Assembly (NCBI RefSeq): GCF_000717595.1
Contig: NZ_JNZO01000013.1
Coordinates: 148,884 to 212,883 of the forward strand
Direction: 5' to 3'
DNA: 64,000 bases
Source: Streptomyces flavochromogenes
GTDB lineage: Bacteria; Actinomycetota; Actinomycetes; Streptomycetales; Streptomycetaceae
Shown: positions 34,497-43,154 of the stretch, in pieces
Numbering within the stretch: position 1 is the first letter of the stretch
How the letters are laid out: each line of letters opens with the position of its first letter
The notes under the pieces: model-generated
What the model saw: only the letters and a program-made list of their open reading frames with translations
The model's database searches: none
What the model was told of the DNA's origin: nothing
Position numbers and translations under genes: made by a program

Positions 34497-35489
34497 TCAG
34501 CGTGGCGCCGCGGTCTCCTCGCGGGGTGGGAGAGCCGCCATCGCCCAGCGGATCGTCCCCGTCAGCACCCGTCCGGACAGCCGTACGAAGCCCTCCGGCA
34601 GGTACGGCGCCGTGCGGAGGTCCAGCAGCGCTCGGGCCCACGGTGGCAGCAGCCGGACCGCGTTCGAGGCGAGTACGGCGTAGGGGCCGCGGGCGGCACG
34701 CGGCAGCGGGGGTTCGTGGAGTACGAAGCGGGCCGCGTCCCGGGCCTGCGACGTGGCACGCAGTTCGGGGCGGTAGAGCGCCAGCCTGGCAGCGAGGGCT
34801 GTGCGGTCGAGCGGCGGATCGGGGACGCCGAGGGCGCGGGCGACCCGAGCCGCGTCGGCGATGTACGCGTCGCAGCCGGCGCCGTCCAGCGGACCGGCCC
34901 CGAAACGCTGGTGTGCGCGCAGGAAGCTGTCCACCTCCGCCACGTGCACCCAGCACAGCAGGTGCGGGTCGGCGGCGTGGTAAGGCTCGCCGGAGGGGGC
35001 GACACCCCTGATCCGCTCGTGCACCTCCCGGACGTGGTCCACGGCGCGCTGGGCGTCCTCGGCGGTGCCGTACGTGGTGAAGGCGAGGAAGGTGCTGGTC
35101 CGCTGGAGGCGTCCCCAGGGGTCGCCACGGAAACCGGAGTGCCCTGCGACGGCGGCCATGGCGCGCGGGTGCAGGGACTGCAGGAGGAGCGCGCTCAGGC
35201 CGCCGATGAACATGGACGCGTCCCCGTGGACGGTGCGGATGGGCCGCTCGGGGCCGAACCAGCGCGGGCCGGGGGCGCCGTGGATACGGGCCCGGTTCTG
35301 CGCTCCCGAGGGTCCCGCGACGTGGCTGAACAGGCTGGTGCCGACCCGCTCACGCAGGCCCGGACCCGACTTCTCGGACAGGTTCACGCTTCCATCGTCG
35401 CGCGCGGAGGCGCGGAACGGGAGAGTCGCCGGTCCGCTCGGCCGCCGCGCGCGGGGATGCCGGTGGCCGGGCGCCTCCAGAGTGTCCAT
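34497..35489 (-). CDS. Oxygenase MpaB-like / DUF2236 protein
   Basis: The protein of up to 330 aa has the DUF2236 hallmarks RTVHGDASMFIGGLSALLLQ, SLHPRAMAAVAGHSGFRGDP, LAFTTYGTAEDAQRAVDHVR and LLCWVHVAEVDSFLRAHQRF. The conserved His are candidate heme ligands, as in latex-clearing protein and MpaB oxygenases. ATG 35489 opens the frame, but homology starts later, and GTG 35387 (VNLSEKSGPGLRER) is a credible shorter start. It precedes zwf on the same strand across a large gap. The substrate is unknown. Confidence 0.85.
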   Translation of the reverse strand: MDTLEAPGHRHPRARRPSGPATLPFRASARDDGSVNLSEKSGPGLRERVGTSLFSHVAGPSGAQNRARIHGAPGPRWFGPERPIRTVHGDASMFIGGLSALLLQSLHPRAMAAVAGHSGFRGDPWGRLQRTSTFLAFTTYGTAEDAQRAVDHVREVHERIRGVAPSGEPYHAADPHLLCWVHVAEVDSFLRAHQRFGAGPLDGAGCDAYIADAARVARALGVPDPPLDRTALAARLALYRPELRATSQARDAARFVLHEPPLPRAARGPYAVLASNAVRLLPPWARALLDLRTAPYLPEGFVRLSGRVLTGTIRWAMAALPPREETAAPR

Positions 35490-35567
35490 GGGCCCCTTCC
35501 CGGCCTCCCCGCGTGCCTCGTGTCTCGCGGATCTGCAGCGCGGGAGACGCGGCGTCGGGCGTACCGC

Positions 35568-36752
35568 TCATCGGCCGTGTCCTCCCCAGGGGCCACGCCA
35601 GTCCAGGCACAGGACCGTCGCGTCGTCCTTCGGGGGCTCGCCGCCGTACGCGTCGGAGACCGCCGCGACGAGGGTGTGGACGACCTCGCGCGGATGCTCC
35701 TCCGCGGTCTCGCGCAGGAGGCCGCGGAGGTCGACCGTCCGTGCGTCTCGTTCCTGCATCCCGTCGGTGTGCAGCAGCAGGCGGTCCCCGGGGCGCAGGT
35801 CCAGGTCCTGCACCTGATAGGCACCTTGCTCCGCGATGCCGAACGGGAGGTTGACCGTCAGCTTCAGTTCGTCGACCTCTCCGTCACGCAGCCGCAGCGG
35901 CCACGGGTGGCCGGCGTTGACGAGTTGGGCGCTGGATCCGTCCAGGGCGATGCGCAGGAGCTGGCCGGTCGCCAGGGAGTGGCGGCCGTGGTGGAGGAGG
36001 GCTTCGTGGGTCTGGCGGGCCTGTTCGGCCAGGTCGTCTCCGGCTCGACGGGCGCCGCGGGAGGCGTTGACGAGCAAGGTGGCCATGAGGGAGGCGCTCA
36101 CGTCGTGGCCCATGGCATCGGTGATGGACAGGTGGAGGGTACGGGCGTCGAGGCTGTAGTCGTAGGTGTCGCCGGCGATGTCGGAGGCCGGGACCAGGGC
36201 GCCGGCGAGGGTGAACTGGAGCGCTTCGCAGCAGGACGCCGACGGCAGGAGCTGGCGCTGGATCTCCGCGGAGAGGCTGACCGTCGCCGTGCGGTTCCCC
36301 CAGTGGTAGAGGTCGGTGAACCGGCGGTCGGTGACGATGACGTAGGCGAGCGCGTGCGCGGCCGTCTCGACCTGCTCCAGCACAGTCAGGGGCGCACGGT
36401 CGAGCGACACTTCCAGGACTCCGATGATGTCGCCGCGGTGGGTCACCGGGGCGAGCACCCGCTGCCCCTGCTCGCCTTCAGGGACCAGCACCAGGCGTTG
36501 ACCGCGCAGGACCTCGTCGTAGACCCCGGTGCCGGAGAGCGGAACCTCTGCTTCTCGCTCCTCTTGGCGTACGGCCGCGGTGTCGTGGACGCGCATCAGA
36601 AGCCTGCCGACGACGTCGACGCAATGGAACGACACGTACCGGGCATCGATCCGGTCGCGCAGGTCGCGCGTCACGACATCGAGGGAGTCCACCGGCGCCG
36701 CGTTCTCCGCCACTGCCAGGACCTCGGCCAGCCCGATCTGCTCACCCGTCAC
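35568..36752 (-). CDS. GAF-PP2C (SpoIIE-type) protein phosphatase
   Basis: This 394-aa protein starts at GTG 36752 with AGGAGG five bases upstream. The N-terminal half (about 1-160) is a GAF-like sensor ([40 protein letters not shown]). The rest is a SpoIIE phosphatase with metal-site acids in [38 protein letters not shown] and [11 protein letters not shown]. Such proteins dephosphorylate anti-anti-sigma factors and so switch stress or developmental sigma factors. No partner genes are adjacent. The signal sensed by the GAF domain is unknown. Confidence 0.9.
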   Translation of the reverse strand: MTGEQIGLAEVLAVAENAAPVDSLDVVTRDLRDRIDARYVSFHCVDVVGRLLMRVHDTAAVRQEEREAEVPLSGTGVYDEVLRGQRLVLVPEGEQGQRVLAPVTHRGDIIGVLEVSLDRAPLTVLEQVETAAHALAYVIVTDRRFTDLYHWGNRTATVSLSAEIQRQLLPSASCCEALQFTLAGALVPASDIAGDTYDYSLDARTLHLSITDAMGHDVSASLMATLLVNASRGARRAGDDLAEQARQTHEALLHHGRHSLATGQLLRIALDGSSAQLVNAGHPWPLRLRDGEVDELKLTVNLPFGIAEQGAYQVQDLDLRPGDRLLLHTDGMQERDARTVDLRGLLRETAEEHPREVVHTLVAAVSDAYGGEPPKDDATVLCLDWRGPWGGHGR

Positions 36753-37195
36753 GTCAGCCTCCTGATCTCGCGGCCCGCCGAGGCCACGCCAGGGGTACTG
36801 CGTGGCTGCGGGCCCGATCGAGTCGGACGCTACACACTCACGGTCCGCTGTCGCGTTCACACGCCGCGTGGTCCGGCACCGGCCGCACAGGGGCCGTGCG
36901 CACCCGGAGCCATCGGACAGGGCGGAGCCTGGGTGCGCTGCACCGTGGGGGCGTGACGCCACGTGAGCAACGGGCGGGCGTGGTGGACCGTCGACCGCGG
37001 CGGCGGGACTCCTCCGGGAGGGTGGATCCGGTTGCCACCAAGATCGGCCGCGTTCGACGGTTCCGACCTGCTGAAACAGCATGTTCCCCGCCTGCGCGGC
37101 CGGTTGACCGCATCCTCGTGTGCGGCACGAGCGAGCTCGTCGACGACCGGGTCGGGTCACACCTGTGGGTCTCCGCCTGCTGACGTCACCCGCAC

Positions 37196-37240
37196 CCGGA
37201 CGCCGGCCCGGCGGGACTCCCCCGCCGGGCCGGCGTCCGG
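37196..37240. terminator. Perfect 20-bp hairpin
   Basis: Arms CCGGACGCCGGCCCGGCGGG and its exact complement flank a 5-nt loop (ACTCC). It lies 12 bases after a plus-strand stop (37183) that closes a short gene-like stretch, consistent with a terminator whose gene has been lost upstream. Confidence 0.7.
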
Positions 37241-37351
37241 TGTCAGGACGCGGTGCGCGCTCATGTGGCCCCCGGCGGCGGCTCAGCGGGTGCGGAAGCA
37301 CTCGGCAGTTCGTACGGTCGTGTCGGAACCCTCAGGACGGGTATCCCCTGG

Positions 37352-37389
37352 GCCGGTCCTCGCGTCCCCGCACGTGCGCGAGGACCGGC
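37352..37389. terminator. 13-bp hairpin downstream of the HIT-like gene
   Basis: GCCGGTCCTCGCG and CGCGAGGACCGGC form a perfect stem with a 12-nt loop, about 90 bases beyond the HIT-like gene's stop on the minus strand. It is a probable terminator for that gene. Confidence 0.6.
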
Positions 37390-37479
37390 AACCAACCCTC
37401 CGCCGGGAAACTGCGGCCAGGACGCCTGTGCATGACCATGTGTCGGCGCCGAGGGCGAGCCCCGGCGTCCGCCGGTGGT

Positions 37480-38106
37480 TCAGTCGTCGGTCGACTCGTC
37501 GGCAGCCGCGCGACGCCCGCCGGCGGAGGCGACCAAGGCGTCTGCCACGACCGCCGCGTCCGCGTCGGCGACGTCCGCCGGGTATTCCGGCAGCAGATCG
37601 TCCCAGACCGGCATCCACGATCCGTACAGCTGGGACTGTCCCTCGGGGCGGGCGAAGAACCAGATGTGCAGGTGCGCTCCTCCGTCCCCGATGCGGTAGA
37701 CGTGGGCTCGCGAGATGTGGGGCAGGGCCTGCACGTGGCGGACGATGTGAGCGGAGAGGACCCCCAGTTCGGCCGCCAGTTCGTCGGGGAGGTCCGCCAT
37801 GTCGTAGTGCTCGAGCGGATGCAGCATGAGAACCAGCGGCACACCGACTCCCGCGATCCGCGTGAGCCGCCAACCGTCGTTGAACCAGATCCCCTCGCCC
37901 CGGTCACGGCACGACGCGCAGTCCGACGGGTCCTCTCCGTGTCGCGGAGGCTCGGGCAGAACGGGAGGGCGCAGGGGCGAGACGCGCAGTCCGTCCGCTT
38001 CGAACGGGCTGATGCTCCACCCTGTCATGCGCGCGAGGGGGAGCCGACGCTCGGCGTCGGCAGCGGCGAGCGCGTGGTCGTAGAACTCGTCAGGTCGCAA
38101 AGCCAT
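37480..38106 (-). CDS. HIT-like nucleotide-binding protein
   Basis: This 208-aa soluble protein has HIT-superfamily landmarks: a central LHPLEHYDMADLPDELAAEL, and near residue 150 ISRAHVYRIGDGGAHLHIWF. The His-x-His-x-aromatic motif here (HLHIWF) matches the histidine triad in degenerate form. A CASCRDRGEGIWFNDGW motif may bind a metal. HIT enzymes hydrolyse or transfer nucleotides. ATG 38106 opens the frame. The substrate is unknown. Confidence 0.78.
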   Translation of the reverse strand: MALRPDEFYDHALAAADAERRLPLARMTGWSISPFEADGLRVSPLRPPVLPEPPRHGEDPSDCASCRDRGEGIWFNDGWRLTRIAGVGVPLVLMLHPLEHYDMADLPDELAAELGVLSAHIVRHVQALPHISRAHVYRIGDGGAHLHIWFFARPEGQSQLYGSWMPVWDDLLPEYPADVADADAAVVADALVASAGGRRAAADESTDD

Positions 38107-38230
38107 GGCGCGAAGACTAGTTCGACCTCGCCACTCTGCGAGGACCGGGGTGATCTCCCTCCTCGCCCCGGTACGTCGCCGCCTACAGGATCGGCCGGTC
38201 GGGACCGGATCCCTGCGCGTCGGATCAGGA

Positions 38231-38911
38231 TCAGCGCAGTCGGCGGGCGCGCAGCACCAGGTCATCCGTGTGGTGCGCGCCGGCTCCGCCCTCGGGTGCC
38301 ACGCGGGCGCGCTGCTCGTCGACCTCCACCACCCAGTCGTCGCCGAGGAGGGCCGTGACCATCGAGGGCCAGACGTAGTCGGCCGGGTCGAAGCCGCTCT
38401 CGTTCGGCTGCCGGGTGTCCATTCCCGCGTGGTGGACGAGCAGCAGCACACCGCCGACGGCGACGGCCGCGATCAACGCCCGCTCGGCGGCGGCGTCGGG
38501 AGTGCGCAGCAGGGCCGGGTACTGGGCGGAGACCAGGTCGAAGGAGGCGGGCGGGAGCGCGGCGTCCGCCAGTGCGGCGTGGACCCAGTGCACGGCGACG
38601 TCCGCGTCCCGCGCGTGCCCGGCCGCCCGCTCCAGGGCCACGCCCGAGACCTCGAGCGCGGTCACGTCCCAGCCGCTGCGCGCGAGCCAGACGGCGTCCG
38701 CACCCTCACCGCAGCCGACGTCGAGAACACGCCCGGGGGTGAGCCCGGCGACCTCCGCCACGAGCGCGCCGTTCGGCCGGCCGCTCCAGAGTTGTTGCCG
38801 GTCGGCGTACCGGTTGTCCCACTCCGCCCGCACTGCGGGGTCTCCGACGTAGGCGTCGGTGGGGGAGGGAGCGTCGTGCGCGGGCGATCCCGCTGCGATG
38901 TTCTCGGTCAC
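38231..38911 (-). CDS. SAM-dependent methyltransferase (class I)
   Basis: The 226-aa protein has SAM motif I RVLDVGCGEGADAVWLARSG (near residue 60), the acidic end of strand 2 in VTALEVSGVALERA, and motif IV-like ASFDLVSAQYPALL. GTG 38911 with GGTGG upstream is preferred over longer frames. N-terminal AEWDNRYADRQQLWSGRPNG is typical of TehB/UbiE-like small-molecule methyltransferases. The substrate is unknown. It lies 124 bases from the HIT-like gene on the same strand. Confidence 0.88.
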   Translation of the reverse strand: MTENIAAGSPAHDAPSPTDAYVGDPAVRAEWDNRYADRQQLWSGRPNGALVAEVAGLTPGRVLDVGCGEGADAVWLARSGWDVTALEVSGVALERAAGHARDADVAVHWVHAALADAALPPASFDLVSAQYPALLRTPDAAAERALIAAVAVGGVLLLVHHAGMDTRQPNESGFDPADYVWPSMVTALLGDDWVVEVDEQRARVAPEGGAGAHHTDDLVLRARRLR

Positions 38912-39045
38912 GGACCCACCATGCCCAACCGGCCCCTCTGATGGCGCGGCTTTTGCCGGTCCGGCAAAGAACGCGTTCGAGAGAGCAAGTGACCGAGCCC
39001 GGTCGTGCGGGACGTCATGGCGGGTTTGCCGGGGGGTGCGGCGGC

Positions 39046-39399
39046 TCACATGTGCGGCATCCCGTAGTACTGGGCGAACTGCTCGAGGTAGCCGGTGTCA
39101 CGTGGCTGCTTGGTTCGCTCGAACTCGGGGGCGTGCTTGATCTGGTCCTTCGTACGGTCGACGTAGACCGTTTCGCCGTCCCGGTCGACCCGCCGGATGA
39201 CGCTGGCGGGGAGCAGTACATGCCTGCCGAAGATCCAGACGCCGATGTCGACGACGATGTAGCCGGTTCCGGCCTCGTCGGTGTGCTCGTCGACCTTCCC
39301 GATGTCCCCGTCGGTTGCCTCGACCTTGAATCCGACCAGGTCGCTCCCTGTCTCGTAGCCGGAACCGGTGGGGTAGCCCCAGATCTCTTCGTTCGCCAT
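39046..39399 (-). CDS. PRC-barrel domain protein
   Basis: This 117-aa protein starts with MANEEIWGYPTGSGYETGSD. A PRC-barrel fold follows (DLVGFKVEATDGDIGKVDEH; TGYIVVDIGVWIFGRHVLLP; VDRDGETVYVDRTKDQI). ATG 39399 has GAGAGA upstream. PRC-barrel proteins of this type are abundant stress-associated proteins in actinomycetes, with no defined reaction. Confidence 0.9.
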   Translation of the reverse strand: MANEEIWGYPTGSGYETGSDLVGFKVEATDGDIGKVDEHTDEAGTGYIVVDIGVWIFGRHVLLPASVIRRVDRDGETVYVDRTKDQIKHAPEFERTKQPRDTGYLEQFAQYYGMPHM

Positions 39400-39552
39400 G
39401 ATCTCTCTCCTTGCTCGCCGTCACTGTCCGGCCAGCCTGCCTCGCGCCGGGTGCGGCCCTGTGCGCGGCGCTCCGGCGACTCCCCTGTCCAGCCGCACGC
39501 CGGCCGGAGCGGGAGAGGAGGTGCGGCCCGAGTGCGGGAGGCATGGGCCCTT

Positions 39553-39581
39553 TTGAAATTCTCCATTCAGGATCTTGATAC
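39553..39581 (+). promoter_or_regulatory. Probable promoter of the NCS1 permease gene
   Basis: TTGAAA (39553-39558) and TGATAC (39576-39581) are 17 bases apart in an AT-rich island within very GC-rich DNA. The predicted start near 39588 gives a 90-nt leader before ATG 39679. The TTGAA...TTCAA symmetry around the -35 and start region could mark an operator. Confidence 0.5.
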
Positions 39582-39678
39582 CTGTTCAACCCTATGCGAG
39601 ATTCGGCGCACGCAGTCACGTGTCAACGGCTGCGCTCCGTCCGAACACACCGGAATCGCCGCGGGAGAGGTCTCCACC

Positions 39679-41127
39679 ATGCCGGTCCAACACACCCCCG
39701 GGGAGCGACTCTCGATGGAGACTCGCACCATCGAGGTCATTCCCGACGCCGAGCGGCACGGCACGCCGCGCAGCCAGTTCACTCTGTGGTTCGGCGCCAA
39801 CATGCAGATCACCGCGATCGTCGACGGTGCACTGGCCGTCGTCTTCGGCGCCGACGCCCTGTGGGCGATACCCGCGCTGCTCATCGGCAACCTGCTCGGT
39901 GGCATCGTGATGGCACTGCACTCCGCGCAGGGACCGCGGCTCGGCGTCCCGCAGATGATCTCCAGCCGCGCGCAGTTCGGCGTCCACGGGGCGGTCCTGC
40001 CCCTGCTGTTGGTGATTCTCATGTACCTCGGCTTCGCCGCGACCGGCAGTGTCCTGGCCGGCCAGGCACTCTCCGAGATGCTGCACATCGACAACACCGA
40101 CGCCGGCATCCTCGTCTTCGGCGCGCTGACCGCCGTGGTCGCGGTCACCGGCTACCGGCTCATCCACATCGCAGGGCGCATCGCCACCGTCGTCGGCGTC
40201 CTCGGCCTCGGCTACCTGCTGGTGCGGCTGTTCACGCAGTACGACGTCGGCGCACACGTCGGGAACAAGGGCTTCGAGACGGCGACCTTCCTCCTCGCCG
40301 TAGGGCTCGGCGCCGGATGGCAGCTGACCTTCGGTCCGTACGTCGCCGACTACTCGCGCTACCTGCCGCGCGACACCAGCACGCGCGCGACGTTCTGGTC
40401 CACGTTCGCCGGCTCCGTCATCGGCTCCCAGTGGGCCATGACGCTGGGAGCGCTCACCGCCGCCGTCGCCGGCAAGACCTTCCTCAGCGACCAGGTGGGC
40501 TTCCTCGGCGACCTCGCCGGGCCCGTGGTCCTCGCCTTCCTCATCTACCTGGTGATCGTGGTCGGCAAGCTGACGGTCAACTGCCTCAACGCGTACGGCG
40601 GCTTCATGTCGATCCTGACCACCGTCACCGCGTTCGACGGCCGCTCGCGCATCTCGGCCGCCGCCCGCGCCGCCTACATCGTCGGCTTCACCGCCGTGTC
40701 GATGGTCATCGCACTGGCCGCGAGCGACGACTTCCTCAACAACTTCAAGAACTTCGTGCTCCTGATCCTGATGGTGTTCACCCCGTGGAGCGCGATCAAC
40801 CTGGTCGACTACTACCTGGTCTCGCGCGAACGCGTCGACATCCCCGCCCTGTACGACCCGGACGGCCGCTACGGCCGCTGGAACGTCACGGCTCTGACCT
40901 GCTACGTCGTGGGCGTCGCCGTCCAGATCCCGTTCCTGGCCACCAAGCTGTACACCGGCGCGATCACCAAGAGGCTCGACGGCGCCGACATCTCGTGGAT
41001 CGTCGGGCTCGTGGTCACCGCGGCCCTGTACTGGCTGTGGGTGCGGCGCACGGCCAACCCGCCCGCCGAGACCGTGCACCCGGCGGTCACCAGGGCCGGC
41101 GACGACACGGCTGCGCCCGTCGGCTGA
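39679..41127 (+). CDS. NCS1-family cytosine/purine permease
   Basis: The 482-aa membrane protein shows the NCS1 pattern: a cytoplasmic N-terminus (ERHGTPRSQFTLWFGANMQI), a first helix ending GADALWAIPALLIGNLLGGI, and QGPRLGVPQMISSRAQFGVH with RAQFG near the substrate site. LTFGPYVADYSRYLP and FVLLILMVFTPWSAINLVDY follow, giving about 12 helices. It imports cytosine, purines, hydantoin or similar bases with Na+ or H+. ATG 39679 has GGAGAGG upstream. No nucleobase-salvage gene is adjacent, so the substrate is open. Confidence 0.9.
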   Translation: MPVQHTPGERLSMETRTIEVIPDAERHGTPRSQFTLWFGANMQITAIVDGALAVVFGADALWAIPALLIGNLLGGIVMALHSAQGPRLGVPQMISSRAQFGVHGAVLPLLLVILMYLGFAATGSVLAGQALSEMLHIDNTDAGILVFGALTAVVAVTGYRLIHIAGRIATVVGVLGLGYLLVRLFTQYDVGAHVGNKGFETATFLLAVGLGAGWQLTFGPYVADYSRYLPRDTSTRATFWSTFAGSVIGSQWAMTLGALTAAVAGKTFLSDQVGFLGDLAGPVVLAFLIYLVIVVGKLTVNCLNAYGGFMSILTTVTAFDGRSRISAAARAAYIVGFTAVSMVIALAASDDFLNNFKNFVLLILMVFTPWSAINLVDYYLVSRERVDIPALYDPDGRYGRWNVTALTCYVVGVAVQIPFLATKLYTGAITKRLDGADISWIVGLVVTAALYWLWVRRTANPPAETVHPAVTRAGDDTAAPVG

Positions 41128-41315
41128 CCCGTACTCCCCCGACGGGCACGACGTGCGCCCACAGGGCGGCGGCGCCGGGCGAGAGCGGTGCGACCGCTCC
41201 GCCCGACGCGTCGCCGTCCGCGCCGCGCCACGTCCCCCGACGGCCGAAGACTCCTACCGCACCTGTCGGCGCCGCGAACTGCCGGGCAAGGGCAACGGCG
41301 CCGGACGCCGCCGCG

Positions 41316-41762
41316 TCACAGGGCCCACCAGCAATACAGCCGCCGGCCGGCAGCCCGAGCGCGCCGGGCCAGTCCGGCCAGGGCCTCCAGGACATCGGCC
41401 GCGGCCTCGACGCCGATCCCCGTCTGCCGGAGTTCGTCGGTCGCCGACCACCGCTCGGCGGAGCGGAGGAGGTCATCCGGCGTTGCCGTGGCGAGGGCAT
41501 CGATCAGCGTGTCCGTCAGGCTGACCACGAACGGCGGGCCGTCCTCCGGCTCGGACAGCAGCCGGCCGGACCGCGGGCGCTCGCCGGCCTCCTCATGGCT
41601 GCACCCGGTCATGACGGCTTCGAGCTGGACGATCGCGACGACCGGGTCGATGTTCTTGAGGAAGACCACGTCGAGTCCCGCCTCCCCCGGCCCTCCAGGA
41701 GTGCGGAGGACGGCGACGGCGGTCTGGTCGTCAGTGGCGGAGAAGTAATCGCACAGCGGCAT
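41316..41762 (-). CDS. Hypothetical protein, whole-domain unknown
   Basis: The 148-aa soluble protein starts at ATG 41762 (MPLCDYFSATDDQTAVAVLR). It continues with a helical mid-region (GLDVVFLKNIDPVVAIVQLE) and a C-terminal LRQTGIGVEAAADVLEALAG. Similar short Streptomyces proteins are common and uncharacterised, and they may act as immunity-like or housekeeping proteins; I do not assign a function. No ribosome site is obvious. GTG 41810 is a longer alternative. Confidence 0.75.
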   Translation of the reverse strand: MPLCDYFSATDDQTAVAVLRTPGGPGEAGLDVVFLKNIDPVVAIVQLEAVMTGCSHEEAGERPRSGRLLSEPEDGPPFVVSLTDTLIDALATATPDDLLRSAERWSATDELRQTGIGVEAAADVLEALAGLARRARAAGRRLYCWWAL

Positions 41763-41907
41763 GCCGGTGATTCTGGCATCCAGGGCAGACAGTGCTGCAG
41801 GCGCTGCCACGGCGTTCGACGGGCGCGCGTCCCGGACCGCCTGATCGGAGCAGGTGGACGGAAAATGCGTCGACAGCGCCCTTCGGTACCCGGCAAAGTG
41901 GCCGCCC

Positions 41908-42648
41908 GTGACGAGCAGTGAGCTGTGGACCCGCGCGACCGCCGAACGCTACGACGCCGAGGAGACCGAGACGTCCTCGGCCGCCGTCCTCGGACCGACT
42001 CTCGCCTTCCTCGCCGAGCTCGCCGGAGACGGCCGGGCACTGGAGTTCGCCATCGGGACCGGACGCGTGGGCGTCCCGCTCCGGGAACGGGGCGTGCCGG
42101 TCGTGGGCATCGAACTGTCCGAGCACATGGCGGCGGTGCTCCGGCGCAAGACCGACGAGGCCACACTCCCGGTCGTCATCGGGGACATGGCCACCACCGT
42201 CGTTCCCGGCGAGTTCACCCTGGTCTATCTCGTCTACAACACCATCACGAACCTGCTCACGCAGGACGAGCAGGTCGAGTGCTTCCGCAACGCGGCACGC
42301 CATCTGGCGCCGGGCGGCCGATTCGTCATCGAGCTGGGCGTGCCGCCACTGCGGCTCCTGCCGCCCGGCCAGGTCGCGGTGCCGTTCGACGTCTCCGAGC
42401 GGCATCTCGGCTTCGACACCTTCGACCTCGTCGAGCAGATCCTCGTCTCGCACCACTTCACCCGCGCCGGCGACGACGGCCACTACCGCCGTGACAACTC
42501 CCGGCACCGCTACGCCTGGCCTGCGGAGCTCGACCTGATGGCACGCATCGCGGGGCTCGCGTGCGAACGGCGCGTCGCGGACTGGGACGGGTCGCCGTTC
42601 ACCCAGGACTCCACGAAGCACATCTCCGTGTGGCGCAAGCCGAGCTGA
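41908..42648 (+). CDS. SAM-dependent methyltransferase (class I)
   Basis: This 246-aa protein carries motif I GRALEFAIGTGRVGVPLRER and motif II VVGIELSEHMAAVLRRK. A motif IV-like FTLVYLVYNTITNLL and motif V HLAPGGRFVIELGVP follow. It resembles small-molecule methyltransferases rather than rRNA or DNA enzymes. GTG 41908 is preferred because homology begins with TSSELWTRATAERYDAEE. The gene lies 145 bases from the divergent hypothetical gene. The substrate is unknown. Confidence 0.9.
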   Translation: MTSSELWTRATAERYDAEETETSSAAVLGPTLAFLAELAGDGRALEFAIGTGRVGVPLRERGVPVVGIELSEHMAAVLRRKTDEATLPVVIGDMATTVVPGEFTLVYLVYNTITNLLTQDEQVECFRNAARHLAPGGRFVIELGVPPLRLLPPGQVAVPFDVSERHLGFDTFDLVEQILVSHHFTRAGDDGHYRRDNSRHRYAWPAELDLMARIAGLACERRVADWDGSPFTQDSTKHISVWRKPS

Positions 42649-42742
42649 GGCCGGCCACCGGGCCGTCGACGTGAGCCGTACCCGTCGTGACGAGTCCGGC
42701 GCGGACCGGAGCGCGCCTGGTCCCTTCAGGACACGTGCTCCG

Positions 42743-42841
42743 TCAGGAGACCGCGTCCCGGGCAGGACAGTGCCCATCGGCCTCGTAGATCGCGTTGCCG
42801 TCCACTTCGCCGAGGTGGAGGCAGCCGCCGTTGACCCACAC
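42743..42841 (-). CDS. Possible 32-aa protein or gene remnant
   Basis: A GTG frame directly after an in-frame TAG encodes WVNGGCLHLGEVDGNAIYEA, then DGHCPARDAVS, with near-perfect third-position G/C and two Cys. It is either a microprotein or the tail of a gene cut by the TAG. It lies in the 506-base gap between a methyltransferase and a sulfatase; nothing else in the gap is supported. Confidence 0.35.
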   Translation of the reverse strand: MWVNGGCLHLGEVDGNAIYEADGHCPARDAVS

Positions 42842-43154
42842 GGTGATCTAGTCGGGCCGAGGTTCGACCTGGGGTTCACCGGCATGTCGATCATGCGAAC
42901 TACGCGCGTCAACCTGCCCGTACGCCGTTGACGGCCCAGGACGGCTCGACAAGACTCCTGGCTCATGCAGCCCCTGCGTGACCGCTCGGTCACCCGCGTC
43001 CAGCGCCGACACGTGGACCTCGTCCGTGTCGCCAGCGCTGTCTGTCGCTGCGGCTGACCGGCCGACTTCCCACTCGCCCCGCACGCACGCCTCCTCCGCT
43101 CACCCCGCCCGCCGGGCCTCGGAGGCATGCCCGCACGCCCTCCTGGAGACCTGT

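Larger units (their letters stand above)
36753..37479. other. Long gene-poor region with two strong hairpins
   Basis: This 727-base region separates two minus-strand genes. It contains a perfect 20-bp hairpin (37196-37240) and a perfect 13-bp hairpin (37352-37389). Just before the first hairpin, codons ending at a TGA (37181-37183) read [20 protein letters not shown] on the plus strand with good G/C bias, possibly the tail of a lost gene. No complete gene is supported. Confidence 0.45.
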
